Below are positions 44,006-53,362 of a stretch of DNA of 58,422 nucleotides, piece after piece (position 1 is the first letter of the stretch; each line of letters starts with the position of its first letter). The position numbers and the translations under genes are program-made. Under the pieces are notes generated by a model, which saw only the letters and a list, made by a program, of their open reading frames with translations, was not told where the DNA came from and ran no database searches. The stretch comes from Acidobacterium sp. (GTDB lineage Bacteria > Acidobacteriota > Terriglobia > Terriglobales > Acidobacteriaceae), in contig DAHUYD010000055.1 in the NCBI GenBank assembly GCA_027315385.1, forward strand, positions 1-58,422, given 5' to 3'.

Positions 44006-44689
44006 ATGGAATCGCTTTGCCACCGCTGTGCCAACCCGCTGCGCGAGGTCGAGATATTTTGTCCGCATTGCGGCGCCCCTCAATTCGTGGTGGAGGCGAT
44101 TGAGCCTGGTTCAGCGGTCCAGCCAGCTATCCGATTTCAAAGCGATGAAAAGCGGGTGCAGTGGCGCGCCGCGATTGTGTCGGCGCTGATGATGGCTGTC
44201 CCCCTGGGTTTGTTTTCGGGCCTGTTTGCCACCAGTTTGGTGATTGTGCTGGGCTGGGGTTTTCTGACGATGTGGATGTATCGAAGGCGTGGGGCCAGCG
44301 GGATTGACGGACGTCTGGGATGGCGAGTCGGCTCGATTCTCGGGGTTGCCGCGGCACTCCTGGCCTGCGGTTCCTATGCGGTGCGCATGCTGATCGAGCG
44401 CTATCTGATGCACGGAGGCGCTGCAATCGATTCGGCCTACGAGGCCTACATGCACCAGCTGCTGGACATGTGGAAGAAAGCCAGCGCGCAGCAGGGCGCG
44501 CCTCCGGCGGAGGCGGCGCACATGATGAAAATGATGACCGGATTCGTGCTGTCTCCCGACGGGCACGCCTCCCTCCAGCTCATGACGGCGATTACGATGT
44601 CCGTGGGCATCCTGCTGTTCGCCGCGCTCGGCGGCGCGCTGGGCGGCTGGTGGCAGTCGAGCCGGGCGCGCACCCAGCGCAGTTTGTGA
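44006..44689 (+). CDS. Zinc-ribbon membrane protein
   Basis: A 227-residue protein starting with a zinc ribbon (C5-H-R-C8 ... C19-P-H-C22) followed by three or four membrane helices (about 55-95, 105-125, 195-215). The central part is helical and methionine-rich (AEAAHMMKMMTG). Similar zinc-ribbon-plus-TM proteins are common and uncharacterised. No ribosome-binding site of note. It lies upstream of pyrR with 72 bases between. Confidence 0.78.
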   Translation: MESLCHRCANPLREVEIFCPHCGAPQFVVEAIEPGSAVQPAIRFQSDEKRVQWRAAIVSALMMAVPLGLFSGLFATSLVIVLGWGFLTMWMYRRRGASGIDGRLGWRVGSILGVAAALLACGSYAVRMLIERYLMHGGAAIDSAYEAYMHQLLDMWKKASAQQGAPPAEAAHMMKMMTGFVLSPDGHASLQLMTAITMSVGILLFAALGGALGGWWQSSRARTQRSL

Positions 44690-44719
44690 AGCAACAGCCG
44701 CATCGCTTCGCCGAAGCTC

Positions 44720-44748
44720 TTGCAGTGCGACTCCTCGCCTCGTATCAT
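44720..44748 (+). promoter_or_regulatory. Candidate sigma-70-like promoter of pyrR
   Basis: TTGCAG (44720-44725), a 17-base spacer, then TATCAT (44743-44748), 13 bases before the pyrR ATG. If used, the leader would be only a few bases, leaving no room for a PyrR-binding attenuator. Confidence 0.35.
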
Positions 44749-44761
44749 CGCCTTTAACCTT

Positions 44762-45334
44762 ATGTCTGAGCTGCAAACCGCCGCTACGCCCATACTGCGC
44801 GAAAAGGGGCGGATCCTGTCCGCCTCGGAGATTGAACGGACCCTTGTCCGGCTGGCTCATCAGATCATCGAGAAGAACAACGGAGCCGAAACGGTGGGAC
44901 TGGTGGGCATTAAGCGGCGCGGTGTGCCGATCGCCGAGCGGCTGGCAGCTCTGATCGGCGGCATCGAGAAGCATCCGGTGGATACCGGTGTGCTCGACAT
45001 CAGCTTTTACCGCGACGATCTTTCGACGCGCGACGTCCGTCCCGTGGTCGTGCCGGGTTCGCTGGGGTTCGACGTCAACGGGCGGGATGTGGTTCTGATT
45101 GACGACGTGCTGTACACGGGCAGGACCATTCGCGCGGCGCTGGATGCGCTCTTCGATCATGGCCGGCCGCGGCGCGTGCAGTTGCTGGTGCTCATCGACC
45201 GTGGACATCGTGAGCTGCCCATCGAAGCCACGTTTGTCGGTCGGTCCGTGCCCACCTCGCAGCGGGAGATCATCGAAGTGAAGCTGCGTGAAATAGACAA
45301 CGACGAGCAGGTGTTGCTGGTCGAGCGAGTTTAA
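44762..45334 (+). CDS. pyrR: PyrR, pyrimidine operon regulator/uracil phosphoribosyltransferase
   Basis: A 190-residue type I phosphoribosyltransferase. The PRPP-binding motif VVLIDDVLYTGRTIRAAL is near residue 110, and the PyrR-typical regions GIKRRGVPIAERLA and DISFYRDDL are present. It binds pyr mRNA with UMP in Gram-positives and can convert uracil plus PRPP to UMP. It heads the pyrR-pyrB-pyrC cluster. ATG 44762 gives the usual PyrR length. Confidence 0.93.
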   Translation: MSELQTAATPILREKGRILSASEIERTLVRLAHQIIEKNNGAETVGLVGIKRRGVPIAERLAALIGGIEKHPVDTGVLDISFYRDDLSTRDVRPVVVPGSLGFDVNGRDVVLIDDVLYTGRTIRAALDALFDHGRPRRVQLLVLIDRGHRELPIEATFVGRSVPTSQREIIEVKLREIDNDEQVLLVERV

Positions 45335-45369
45335 GCGGCGCGTACAGCGCGGGGATCGACACGAAGGAG

Positions 45370-46383
45370 ATGGCGGAGACCAAGGGCCCATCCCGTAAAG
45401 CGCAGAAGCTCTCCACTCTTTCCCTTTTTCAGCAACCCATCCATCCGGGGTCTGCGATCTCGGCAATGAACTTTTCCGTCGCCGCAGTCCGGCAAATTCT
45501 GCTGGCGGCCGACGCGCTCGAACGCGAGGATCCGCTGCGCCGGGCGAAGCGCCTGGCCAAGCGGCGCGTGGCGCTGCTTTTCTACGAGGCGAGCACCCGC
45601 ACACGCACGTCGTTTGAGCTGGCCGCGAAAGCGCTGGGCGCGGATACGACGCTTGTCAGCTCGCTCTCGTCGAGCATCGAGAAAGGCGAGACCCTTAAGG
45701 ATACCGGCATCACGCTAAAGGCTCTGGGCGCGGAGTGCATCATTCTGCGCAGCCCTTATTCGGGCGCTCCGTATCTGCTGGCGCAGACGACCGGCCTGCC
45801 AGTGCTGAACGCCGGCGATGGCATGGCGGAGCATCCGTCGCAGGCGCTGCTGGATCTGCGAACGATCCTGCAACGGCTGAAGATTCGCGCGTCGGCGGTG
45901 AATGAGAAGTGCCTGCGCGGCATAACGCTCACCATCTGCGGCGACGTTCTGCACAGCCGTGTGGCGCGCTCGAATGCGCTGCTTCTGCCGAGGCTCGGCG
46001 CCAGGATAATTTTCTGCGGGCCTGAGGAACTGCTGCCCGAGTCCGCCACGGCCATGGGGCCGGGAGTCTCGATTGAGCGCGACTTCGATACGGCGCTGCG
46101 CCAGTCGCAGGTGGCGATGGTGCTGCGCATTCAGGCGGAGCGGCTGGCCGGACTGAAAATCGATCTCGACGAGTACCGCCGGCGCTACCAGGCCAACACC
46201 GAGCGCATCGCCGCGTGCGCGCCGAAGACGCCGATCCTGCACCCCGGCCCCATCATCCGCGGCATGGAGATTACGGACGAAGTGGCGGACGGTCCGCAGT
46301 CGGCCATTGCGGCGCAGGTGGCGAACGGCGTGCCGGTTCGAATGGCGCTGGTAGCGCGTGCACTGAAAGGCGGACGGCGATGA
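45370..46383 (+). CDS. pyrB: Aspartate carbamoyltransferase catalytic subunit
   Basis: A 337-residue enzyme making N-carbamoyl-aspartate in pyrimidine synthesis. The carbamoyl-phosphate motif STRTRTSFE, HPSQALLDL and the C-terminal HPGPIIRGMEI are present. The first 35 residues extend beyond most PyrB proteins. ATG 45370 lies directly after AAGGAG with no spacer, so the real start may differ; M33 (AMNFSVAAV) is an alternative. The stop overlaps the pyrC start. Confidence 0.94.
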   Translation: MAETKGPSRKAQKLSTLSLFQQPIHPGSAISAMNFSVAAVRQILLAADALEREDPLRRAKRLAKRRVALLFYEASTRTRTSFELAAKALGADTTLVSSLSSSIEKGETLKDTGITLKALGAECIILRSPYSGAPYLLAQTTGLPVLNAGDGMAEHPSQALLDLRTILQRLKIRASAVNEKCLRGITLTICGDVLHSRVARSNALLLPRLGARIIFCGPEELLPESATAMGPGVSIERDFDTALRQSQVAMVLRIQAERLAGLKIDLDEYRRRYQANTERIAACAPKTPILHPGPIIRGMEITDEVADGPQSAIAAQVANGVPVRMALVARALKGGRR

Positions 46384-47663
46384 AGCCCCTTCTGATTCGC
46401 GGCGGGCGGGTCGTGGATCCGGCGAGCGGGCAGGATGCAATGCGCGACGTGCTGCTGCGCGACGGCAAGGTTGCGGCAATTGAAAATCCTGGGCGGATTC
46501 ATGCGGCGGATGCCGAGGTCTTCGACGCCAAAGGACTGGTAGTTGCGCCGGGGCTGGTGGATATTCATGTGCACCTGCGCGAGCCTGGGCAGAGCTACAA
46601 GGAGACAATTGCGACCGGCACAGCCGCGGCCGCGGCGGGCGGATTCACCAGCGTCTGCGCCATGCCCAACACCATTCCGGTGAATGACACGCCGGAGACC
46701 GTGCGCTGGATGCAGTCGCCGGAGCGTGGAGCGTCGGCGCGCGTCTTTCCTATCGGCGCGGCGACGCGCGGCTCGATGGGCGAGGCGCTGACGGACTACG
46801 CGGCCCTGCGAGAGGCCGGCGCGGTCGCGGTGACCGATGACGGGAAGCCGATCCTGGGCGATGCCATCATGCTGGCGGCGCTGCGCGCTGCGGCCGCGGT
46901 GGAATTGCCGGTTATCCAGCATGCGGAAGATACGCGACTGACAGGCGGCTGCTCGATGAACGCAGGCGCGCTGGCGTTTCGGCTCGGGTTGCGCGGGATG
47001 AGTGTTGAGGCGGAATCGAGCCTGGTCGAACGCGATCTGGATCTGCTGAGGCAGGTCCGCCGCGGACATCTGCACGTGGCGCATCTCTCCACCAGCAAAG
47101 CTCTCAATGCGGTGCGCGCCGCGCGCCGGGCGGGCCTGCACGTTACCTGCGAAGTGACGCCGCATCATTTTGCGCTGACTGAAGAGAGCGTGGGGCTCTA
47201 TGACACAAACGCGAAGATGAATCCGCCTCTGCGCGGGGAAGCGGATCGCGCCGCCATGATCGAGGGGCTCCTCGATGGAACCGTGGATGCCATCGCAACG
47301 GATCATGCGCCTCACGCTGCGCACGAGAAGCAGCAGGAGTTCGAGCGCGCGCCTAACGGAATAACGGGTCTCGAAACGGCGCTGGGACTGGCGATTTCAA
47401 TTCTGCATATTCGCCATCGCATGCCGCTTGCCGGCGTGCTGGCGCTGCTGACCAGCCGGCCGGCGCAGGCGGTGGGACTGAAGGGCGGAAGCCTGTCTGC
47501 CGGATCGCCCGGCGATGTGGCGGTCTTCGATCCGGCAGCGAGATGGGTTTTTCGCGCCGCGGAGTCGCGTTCGAAATCGAAAAACACGCCATTCGACGGC
47601 TGGGAAATGCAGGGCCGTGTGCGCCTGACGGTGAGCCAGGGACGCATCGTATTCCGGAGCTGA
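46380..47663 (+). CDS. pyrC: Dihydroorotase
   Basis: A 427-residue class I dihydroorotase (cyclic amidohydrolase). Metal ligands are in DIHVHLREPG; other motifs are AMPNT, the HAED strand and TDHAPH near residue 305. It cyclises N-carbamoyl-aspartate to dihydroorotate. ATG 46380 overlaps the pyrB TGA (ATGA), so the two are translationally coupled. Confidence 0.95.
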   Translation: MKPLLIRGGRVVDPASGQDAMRDVLLRDGKVAAIENPGRIHAADAEVFDAKGLVVAPGLVDIHVHLREPGQSYKETIATGTAAAAAGGFTSVCAMPNTIPVNDTPETVRWMQSPERGASARVFPIGAATRGSMGEALTDYAALREAGAVAVTDDGKPILGDAIMLAALRAAAAVELPVIQHAEDTRLTGGCSMNAGALAFRLGLRGMSVEAESSLVERDLDLLRQVRRGHLHVAHLSTSKALNAVRAARRAGLHVTCEVTPHHFALTEESVGLYDTNAKMNPPLRGEADRAAMIEGLLDGTVDAIATDHAPHAAHEKQQEFERAPNGITGLETALGLAISILHIRHRMPLAGVLALLTSRPAQAVGLKGGSLSAGSPGDVAVFDPAARWVFRAAESRSKSKNTPFDGWEMQGRVRLTVSQGRIVFRS

Positions 47664-47692
47664 ACTGCACCCGAGGAGAGTGCCGGTGCCGG

Positions 47693-50344
47693 TCAGCGGC
47701 GCTTTTTCTTTTTGCGGAGCTGGCTGGGCCTGGGCGGCCGGTAGCGCGGTCGTTCATTGCGGCCGGGGGGGTGCGGCGCCGGCGGGACGCTGCTCTCCGC
47801 GTCCTCCCGCTTTTTCTTCTTTTTCCGGCCTGACGACGCGGTGCGGCGCCCGGGGCGATCTTCTTCTTCGTCGAGGATCGAGAACTGCAGTCGCTTCTCG
47901 ACGGCGTCCACGCGATCCAGGATAACCTGAACTCGTTCGCCAACGGAGAACGTCCGTCCCCCGGGTTCGCCGATGATCTGCCGCGTGTTCTCTCGATAGG
48001 TATAGCGATCGCTGTCGAAAAGGCCAAGCGTGTGGATCGGCACCAGGCCCTCCACAAACAAAGCGTCCAGTTCAACAAATAACCCGTACTTCGTGACGTT
48101 CAGAATCATGCCGCGAAACGCCTCGCCCACGCGGTCACGCATGAACTTGATCTTCTTCCACTCCACGAGTTCGCGTTCGGCATCGGCGGCCCGGCGCTCG
48201 TTTTCGCTGGACTCCCGCCCGATGGCGGCCAGGGATTCCTCGTCGAGAGGGCCGGGCTGCGCGCCACCTGGAACGGAGCCATGGTCCTCCTTGTGTTGAC
48301 GCGCCCATGCGGAATGCGGTTCACTCGCGGCGAGCACCCCGTGCCCATCGGTTCCTTTATGCAGCAGGGCCTTCGCGATGCGGTGGACGATCAGGTCGGG
48401 ATAGCGGCGGATCGGCGAAGTGAAATGCGTATAGCACGGCGCTGCCAGAGCGAAATGGCCCTCGTTCTTCTCGCTGTAGCGCGCCTGGCGCAGCGAGCGC
48501 AGCATCAGGTAGGAAAGGATGCGCTCCTCGGGCTTGCCGGCGATCTTCTCCGTCAGCTTTTGGTACATGCGCGGCGTCACCGGCATGTCTTGCGGCACTT
48601 CGTAGCTGCGAGGCTCGCGACCGCCGCCCTGGCGCTGTTCGCGGCGCTCGCTCCGCATCGTGAAGGTGCGAACGGGCAGGCTGCCGATGCCGAGCGAATA
48701 GCCGAACGCCGCTGCAATCTCCTCGAATTCGACCACGCGGCGCGGTTCGGGTTTTTCGTGGATGCGGTAGAGCGAAGGTACGCCCAGGTTATGGAGCCAG
48801 GAGGCAACACTCTCATTGGCTGAGAGCATGAACTCCTCGATAAGGCGGTGCGCCCAGTTGCGCTCGGCACGAGTAACCGACTTCATCGCTCCAAATTCGT
48901 CGAACTCGATCAGCGGCTCCGGCAAATCGAAATCGATGGAGCCCCGCCGCGCGCGCTTGCGGTTGAGGATGCGCGCCAGATCGAGCATGCGCTCGAATTC
49001 CGGCACGAGCGGCGCAAACTCGGCGCGCAGGGCCGCGTCGCCATCCAGAATTCCGTGGACCTGTGCGTAGGTCATGCGCTGGGCGGACCGGATCACGCCT
49101 TCGCAGATCTCGTAATTCAGAATGTCGCCCTGCGGATCGATGCGCATGAGGCAGGAAAGCACCAGGCGATCCTCGCCGGGACGCAGGCTGCAGATGTCCG
49201 TCGAAAGCTCCTGCGGCAACATGGGGATGGCGCGGTCAGGGAAATACACGGAGGTGCCGCGCAGGCGCGCTTCAAGATCCAGAGCTGAGTCGGGCCGGAC
49301 ATACTGCGCGACATCGGCAATATGCACCTGCAGCTCCCAGATCCCGTCCTCCCCGCGCTGGACCAGCACCGCGTCGTCGAAGTCGCGGGCGGTCTCGCCA
49401 TCAATGGTGACGATGGGAAGGGGACGGAAATCCCGGCGGCCCGCCACGAGCTCAGGATCCAGATGAGCCACCCTGCGCGCTTCGGCCAGAACGGAATCAG
49501 GAAACACGCGCGGCAGATGGTGCTTGCGGATAACAATCTCGACATCGACGCCGAAATCGTCTTCCGCGCCCAGCACTTCCAGAACCCGGCCGCGCGCCGC
49601 GCGCGTGGGGGTGGGCCAGTCGGTGACTTCCACGTCGACGACGAGGCCTTCGAGGTCCTGATGAGGCGCGGCGGCGCGAGCCTCGGCGCCCAAGACCCGA
49701 TGCGGAGTCGGCGCATCGCCCGCAGCCGGCATTTCCTGACCCAGCGGAATCATGATCGGCTGAGTCATTCGCTCATCGAAGGGAACAACCAGATTGCCGC
49801 CCCGCTCGGTATCGCGCCGGGAGTAGTGGAAGATGCCGACGACCGTGGGGTGCCGGCGGGTGAGGATGCGCAGGATCCGGCCGGAGCGGCGCAACTCGCC
49901 CCGCTCGAAACGCGGCGAGGCAAGCTCAGCCAGCACCTGATCGCCCTGCATGGCGCCGCCGATTTCCCGCGCCGGAATGAAGATGTCCGGCTCGGACACG
50001 GCCGCACCGGCGGCAGCTGGATTCGGCCGAACAAAACCGTATCCGTCGCGATGGAGGTCGAGCCGCCCGGCGACGAGATTCCTCTCGTTGCGGTGACGTT
50101 CAGTATGCTTGTCGGACCTTTTCTCGGAGCGGGGGCCGCCCGCAGATGCGTTGACCCGCGGCAGCGCCCAGTGCTCGCCGTCGATTTGCACGAGTTGCCG
50201 CCGGCCTGTCATCCGGCCGAGCTGCTCTCTGAGAAGACGACGCTCCTGACCACCGCCGAGACTCAGCTCGCGCACCAGCTGCTTGTAGCCGGCGCGCGCT
50301 CCGGGCAGCCGCTCGATGTGGCGCAGCAAGTCGCGGTCGTCCAT
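47693..50344 (-). CDS. rnr: Ribonuclease R
   Basis: An 883-residue 3'-5' exoribonuclease of the RNase II/R family. An N-terminal winged-helix domain (1-75), cold-shock/OB domains (about 85-260), the RNB catalytic domain with the acidic metal site (TARDFDDAV near 320), an S1 domain (about 760-830) and a lysine/arginine-rich tail (EKKKKR..., KKKKRR end) are visible. It degrades structured RNA. It is convergent with pyrC, 29 bases between stops, and has its own start ATG 50344. Confidence 0.95.
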   Translation of the reverse strand: MDDRDLLRHIERLPGARAGYKQLVRELSLGGGQERRLLREQLGRMTGRRQLVQIDGEHWALPRVNASAGGPRSEKRSDKHTERHRNERNLVAGRLDLHRDGYGFVRPNPAAAGAAVSEPDIFIPAREIGGAMQGDQVLAELASPRFERGELRRSGRILRILTRRHPTVVGIFHYSRRDTERGGNLVVPFDERMTQPIMIPLGQEMPAAGDAPTPHRVLGAEARAAAPHQDLEGLVVDVEVTDWPTPTRAARGRVLEVLGAEDDFGVDVEIVIRKHHLPRVFPDSVLAEARRVAHLDPELVAGRRDFRPLPIVTIDGETARDFDDAVLVQRGEDGIWELQVHIADVAQYVRPDSALDLEARLRGTSVYFPDRAIPMLPQELSTDICSLRPGEDRLVLSCLMRIDPQGDILNYEICEGVIRSAQRMTYAQVHGILDGDAALRAEFAPLVPEFERMLDLARILNRKRARRGSIDFDLPEPLIEFDEFGAMKSVTRAERNWAHRLIEEFMLSANESVASWLHNLGVPSLYRIHEKPEPRRVVEFEEIAAAFGYSLGIGSLPVRTFTMRSERREQRQGGGREPRSYEVPQDMPVTPRMYQKLTEKIAGKPEERILSYLMLRSLRQARYSEKNEGHFALAAPCYTHFTSPIRRYPDLIVHRIAKALLHKGTDGHGVLAASEPHSAWARQHKEDHGSVPGGAQPGPLDEESLAAIGRESSENERRAADAERELVEWKKIKFMRDRVGEAFRGMILNVTKYGLFVELDALFVEGLVPIHTLGLFDSDRYTYRENTRQIIGEPGGRTFSVGERVQVILDRVDAVEKRLQFSILDEEEDRPGRRTASSGRKKKKKREDAESSVPPAPHPPGRNERPRYRPPRPSQLRKKKKRR

Positions 50345-50408
50345 GCTGAGTTCGATGGTACTGGAAAGAAGACCGCTTTCCGCCAGTCCCTCAGCATCGA
50401 TGCGGTGT

Positions 50409-50702
50409 TTACTTCGATGCGAGGATGTCGATTTTGTGGATCTGCGGCGGCTTGGCCAGCAGGGCGTCGGCCTTTGCCATCAGCGCTTTGGCGATTTCCC
50501 CGTTCAGGTGTGCCTCGCGGCCGGCCTCATCGTTAAAGGTGTCGAAAATACTGTAGCGCCCGTCGTCTTCCTTCAGGGCATACCATGCAACCGTCGTCGG
50601 CTCCTTCCGAGCCAGTTCCGCGCCTTGTTTCAGAAACGCTTCCAGCTCGGCTTCCTTGCCGGGTTTCGCTTCCAGAGAGGCGTACAGTGAATACCTGACC
50701 AT
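50409..50702 (-). CDS. Antibiotic-biosynthesis-monooxygenase (ABM) domain protein
   Basis: A 97-residue ferredoxin-like protein (RYSLYASLEAKPGKEAELEAFLKQ, WYALKEDDGRYSIFDTFNDEAG) of the ABM/dimeric alpha-beta barrel superfamily. Such proteins act as small oxygenases or heme/quinone-binding dimers; the substrate is unknown. ATG 50702 follows GGAGGAG by eight bases; the open frame upstream is not family-like. It ends 64 bases before the rnr start on the same strand. Confidence 0.86.
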   Translation of the reverse strand: MVRYSLYASLEAKPGKEAELEAFLKQGAELARKEPTTVAWYALKEDDGRYSIFDTFNDEAGREAHLNGEIAKALMAKADALLAKPPQIHKIDILASK

Positions 50703-51072
50703 TTCGGGTTCTCCTCCAGTACGTGCAAATTCCTGCGAACAGGGCGCTGTTCCCGCTGCCGAGAAAGATCGCCTTCGCAAGGGATGCGGCAAAGGCTCTT
50801 CCCGTACCGGGAAAAATCGGCCAAACGAAAAAGATTTGGGCGATTCCCCACCAGTACCGTACCGAGCTTCCACAGCCTTGCCTGCCACCCTGGGCGTGCC
50901 ATTTTCGGTGAAGGTGTTTAAGATGCAGGTAACGGCGGCATTTTGCGCGGAGGGATAAAGACTCCCGAGGGGAGAGAGTCGACGTTGTAGATTGCGCCTG
51001 GATTCCGGGGACGACTGGCGGGCCAGGGCGGTCAGTTCATAAAACAATTTGGAGAAGGAAGGTATTTGAATC
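50703..51072. other. Divergent intergenic region before bactofilin
   Basis: 370 bases holding the promoters of the ABM gene (-) and the bactofilin gene (+). A perfect small hairpin TTCCCG-TAC-CGGGAA (50799-50813) and a GACTC...GAGTC palindrome (50960-50980) are seen. No ORF is supported. Confidence 0.5.
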
Positions 51073-51606
51073 ATGTGGAAACCCAACCAGACCGGAACCG
51101 GCACCGGACCGCAAACGCCCGAACCTCAGCGCCCCAACATACCGGCAGCCCCGACGTTTGAAGCAAATCCTCGCCCGGCCGCAGCCCCCGCGGCCGCACC
51201 CAGCGCCACCGGTGAACAGGCCACGATCGGCAAAAGCCTCGTCATCAAGGGCGAAGTCACCGGATCCGAGTCGCTGTACATCGACGGCAAGGTGGAAGGC
51301 TCGATCAGCCTGCCCGGCAACCGCGTGACGGTGGGACGCAACGGCCAGGTGTCGGCGAACATTTCCGCGCGCGAAGTCGTGGTGCTCGGAAAGGTGCGCG
51401 GCAACGTCAATGCCAGCGATCGCGTGGACATCCGCAGCGAAGGCTCGCTGACCGGAGATGTGGCGGCACAGCGCATTTCCATCGAAGATGGCGCGTTCTT
51501 CAAGGGCGGGATCGATATTCGGAAGCCCGGCGCGAACGAGAAGGCGAATGAGGCGAAAGCGAACGCGAACTCGGCAGCCGAGAAGCAGGTTCCAGTCCCG
51601 GTGTAG
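51073..51606 (+). CDS. Bactofilin (polymer-forming cytoskeletal protein)
   Basis: A 177-residue protein. A proline/alanine-rich N-terminus (1-48) leads to the bactofilin beta-helix (about 50-150; IGKSLVIKGEVTGSESLYIDGKVEG, repeated G-x-V hydrophobic turns) and a charged alanine-rich tail. Bactofilins polymerise without nucleotide and help in cell shape or envelope organisation. AAGGAAGG is about nine bases before ATG 51073. It lies next to murJ (convergent), consistent with envelope genes. Confidence 0.93.
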   Translation: MWKPNQTGTGTGPQTPEPQRPNIPAAPTFEANPRPAAAPAAAPSATGEQATIGKSLVIKGEVTGSESLYIDGKVEGSISLPGNRVTVGRNGQVSANISAREVVVLGKVRGNVNASDRVDIRSEGSLTGDVAAQRISIEDGAFFKGGIDIRKPGANEKANEAKANANSAAEKQVPVPV

Positions 51607-51727
51607 CTTTTTCCGAATTGAGAACAGAGCTCCTGACAGCGTTGTTCCGCCTCAACGAGGGACGGAAGAACGCTTGCTGGAGCTTTTGTTTTCGAGCCGG
51701 GTTCGGGGCGTGGTCCTTTTGCCACTC

Positions 51728-53329
51728 TCAGGCGCGCCTGGCCACGCGGCCCAGTAGCTGGCTCGGCAGCGAGGAGCCGCTGAGCCGCAACACCAGGAGC
51801 GAAATCGCGAGCCAGACAACGGCGGTTCCCGCGAGCCACGCAAGCTCATGCAGTCGGCTGGTGGTGTGGATCAAGGAGCGGATGCCATAGAGGGCCGCGA
51901 AGGAAACAAGCGCCGCGAGCAGCGCTCGGCCTAACTCCGCATATTCGAGACCGGCGAGCGAAACCATGCGGCGGCGATGCAGCAACACGGCCAGCGCCGA
52001 GGTTTGAAGAAAGATGCCGATATCCGACGCCACGGCCAAACCGGCCGGCCCCATGGACCGATAGAGAGTCCAGTACACGGGAATGGACGCGGCCGTGACC
52101 AGCGTCCCCGCGACCATGGGTGTGATGGTGTTGCCCGCGGCGTAGAACGCGCGCGCGTACAGGGCCTGCGCCGACCACAGACAGAGTGAAATCGAAAAGA
52201 TGCCGAAGTAGAGCGCCAGAGTGCCTGAATCCGCGCGATGAAACGCCCCGCCGCGGACGAGGACGTCGACGAGGGGATAAGCCATGGCGATCATGAAGGC
52301 GGAAAGGAGCAGGGAAAAGGCGAAGATGCGGGAGACGGAGGAATTGACGGCGCGAGCGAACGGTGCGCGGTCGGGTTTGCCGAAGAGCGACGCGAGGAAG
52401 GGCAGCGAGGCTGCTCCTGCCGCCTGCCCCAGCGCCACCGGAGCGGTGAAGACCGTCTTGGCATAGGTAAGCAGCGTGATGGCGCCGCCCACGTGCGAGG
52501 CGAAGTAATTGATGATCCAGTTGTCGGCAGTCACCAGCGAGACGCCGAGCATGAGCGGGATGGACATGCGGACCCACTCGCGCAGGCCGGGGTTCGACCA
52601 GTCCAGGATCGGGCGGAAGCGCATGCCGACGCGGTGGGCGCCGATGGCGTTGAGCAGGAATGGCCCGCAGAAAGCGCCGGCGACCGCTCCGATTGCCAGG
52701 GAAGAAACGCTGGCATGGCGCGTGAGCAGGACGCCCAGGACGCCGCCAAGAATAATGCCGCCGTTGTACACGAGCGGTGTGACGGCCTGCACGGAGAAGA
52801 TGCGGCGCACGAGCAGAACCGCTCCGAAGACGCCACTGGCAAAGAAGCAGAGTTGGGCGGGCAGCAGGATGCGGGTGAGGTGCACGCAGAGAGCGGCTTT
52901 CGCCGGATCGCTTTCGAATCCGTGGAGCAGCAGACGGACGTACAGGGGAGCGGCAAACTCGGCAAGCACGACGGCGCCACCAAGGACCAGCGCCATGACG
53001 GTGAGAATGACGGACATGGCGCGCTGGCCTTCCGCTTCGCGGCCTTCTTCGCGGTAGCGGGTGAGGATGGTGACGAAGGTGATGGATGCGGCTCCGCCGA
53101 CGAGGAAATAAGAGACCATGTCGGGGAGCTGGAAGGCGGCATTGAAGGCGTCCGCCGCGGCGCTGCGGCCGAGGAGCAACGCGATGTATTTGGTTTTGAC
53201 CAGGCCCATCAGACGCGAAGCGGTCGCGGCGCCCATCAGCAGCACGGTCGCCGAAAAAGGCGAATGCCGGTGAGAGGGACGTAGAATCGCAAGTGCCCGC
53301 CGCCAACGCGGAGTTGTGGGAGAAGCCAT
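51728..53329 (-). CDS. murJ: Lipid II flippase MurJ
   Basis: A 533-residue protein with about 14 membrane helices of the MurJ/MviN family (SRLMGLVKTKYIALLLG, DAFNAAFQLPDMVSYFLVGG, FFASGVFGAVL). It flips lipid-linked peptidoglycan precursors across the inner membrane. ATG 53329 is 34 bases from the divergent LysR-type gene. Confidence 0.93.
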   Translation of the reverse strand: MASPTTPRWRRALAILRPSHRHSPFSATVLLMGAATASRLMGLVKTKYIALLLGRSAAADAFNAAFQLPDMVSYFLVGGAASITFVTILTRYREEGREAEGQRAMSVILTVMALVLGGAVVLAEFAAPLYVRLLLHGFESDPAKAALCVHLTRILLPAQLCFFASGVFGAVLLVRRIFSVQAVTPLVYNGGIILGGVLGVLLTRHASVSSLAIGAVAGAFCGPFLLNAIGAHRVGMRFRPILDWSNPGLREWVRMSIPLMLGVSLVTADNWIINYFASHVGGAITLLTYAKTVFTAPVALGQAAGAASLPFLASLFGKPDRAPFARAVNSSVSRIFAFSLLLSAFMIAMAYPLVDVLVRGGAFHRADSGTLALYFGIFSISLCLWSAQALYARAFYAAGNTITPMVAGTLVTAASIPVYWTLYRSMGPAGLAVASDIGIFLQTSALAVLLHRRRMVSLAGLEYAELGRALLAALVSFAALYGIRSLIHTTSRLHELAWLAGTAVVWLAISLLVLRLSGSSLPSQLLGRVARRA

Positions 53330-53362
53330 TGGGATGCGTCGATTCTATAAGGTGATCCGGAC

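Noticed and set aside
50799-50813. TTCCCG-TAC-CGGGAA as a terminator
   Set aside because: It is followed by A residues rather than T on the plus strand and lies in a divergent promoter region.
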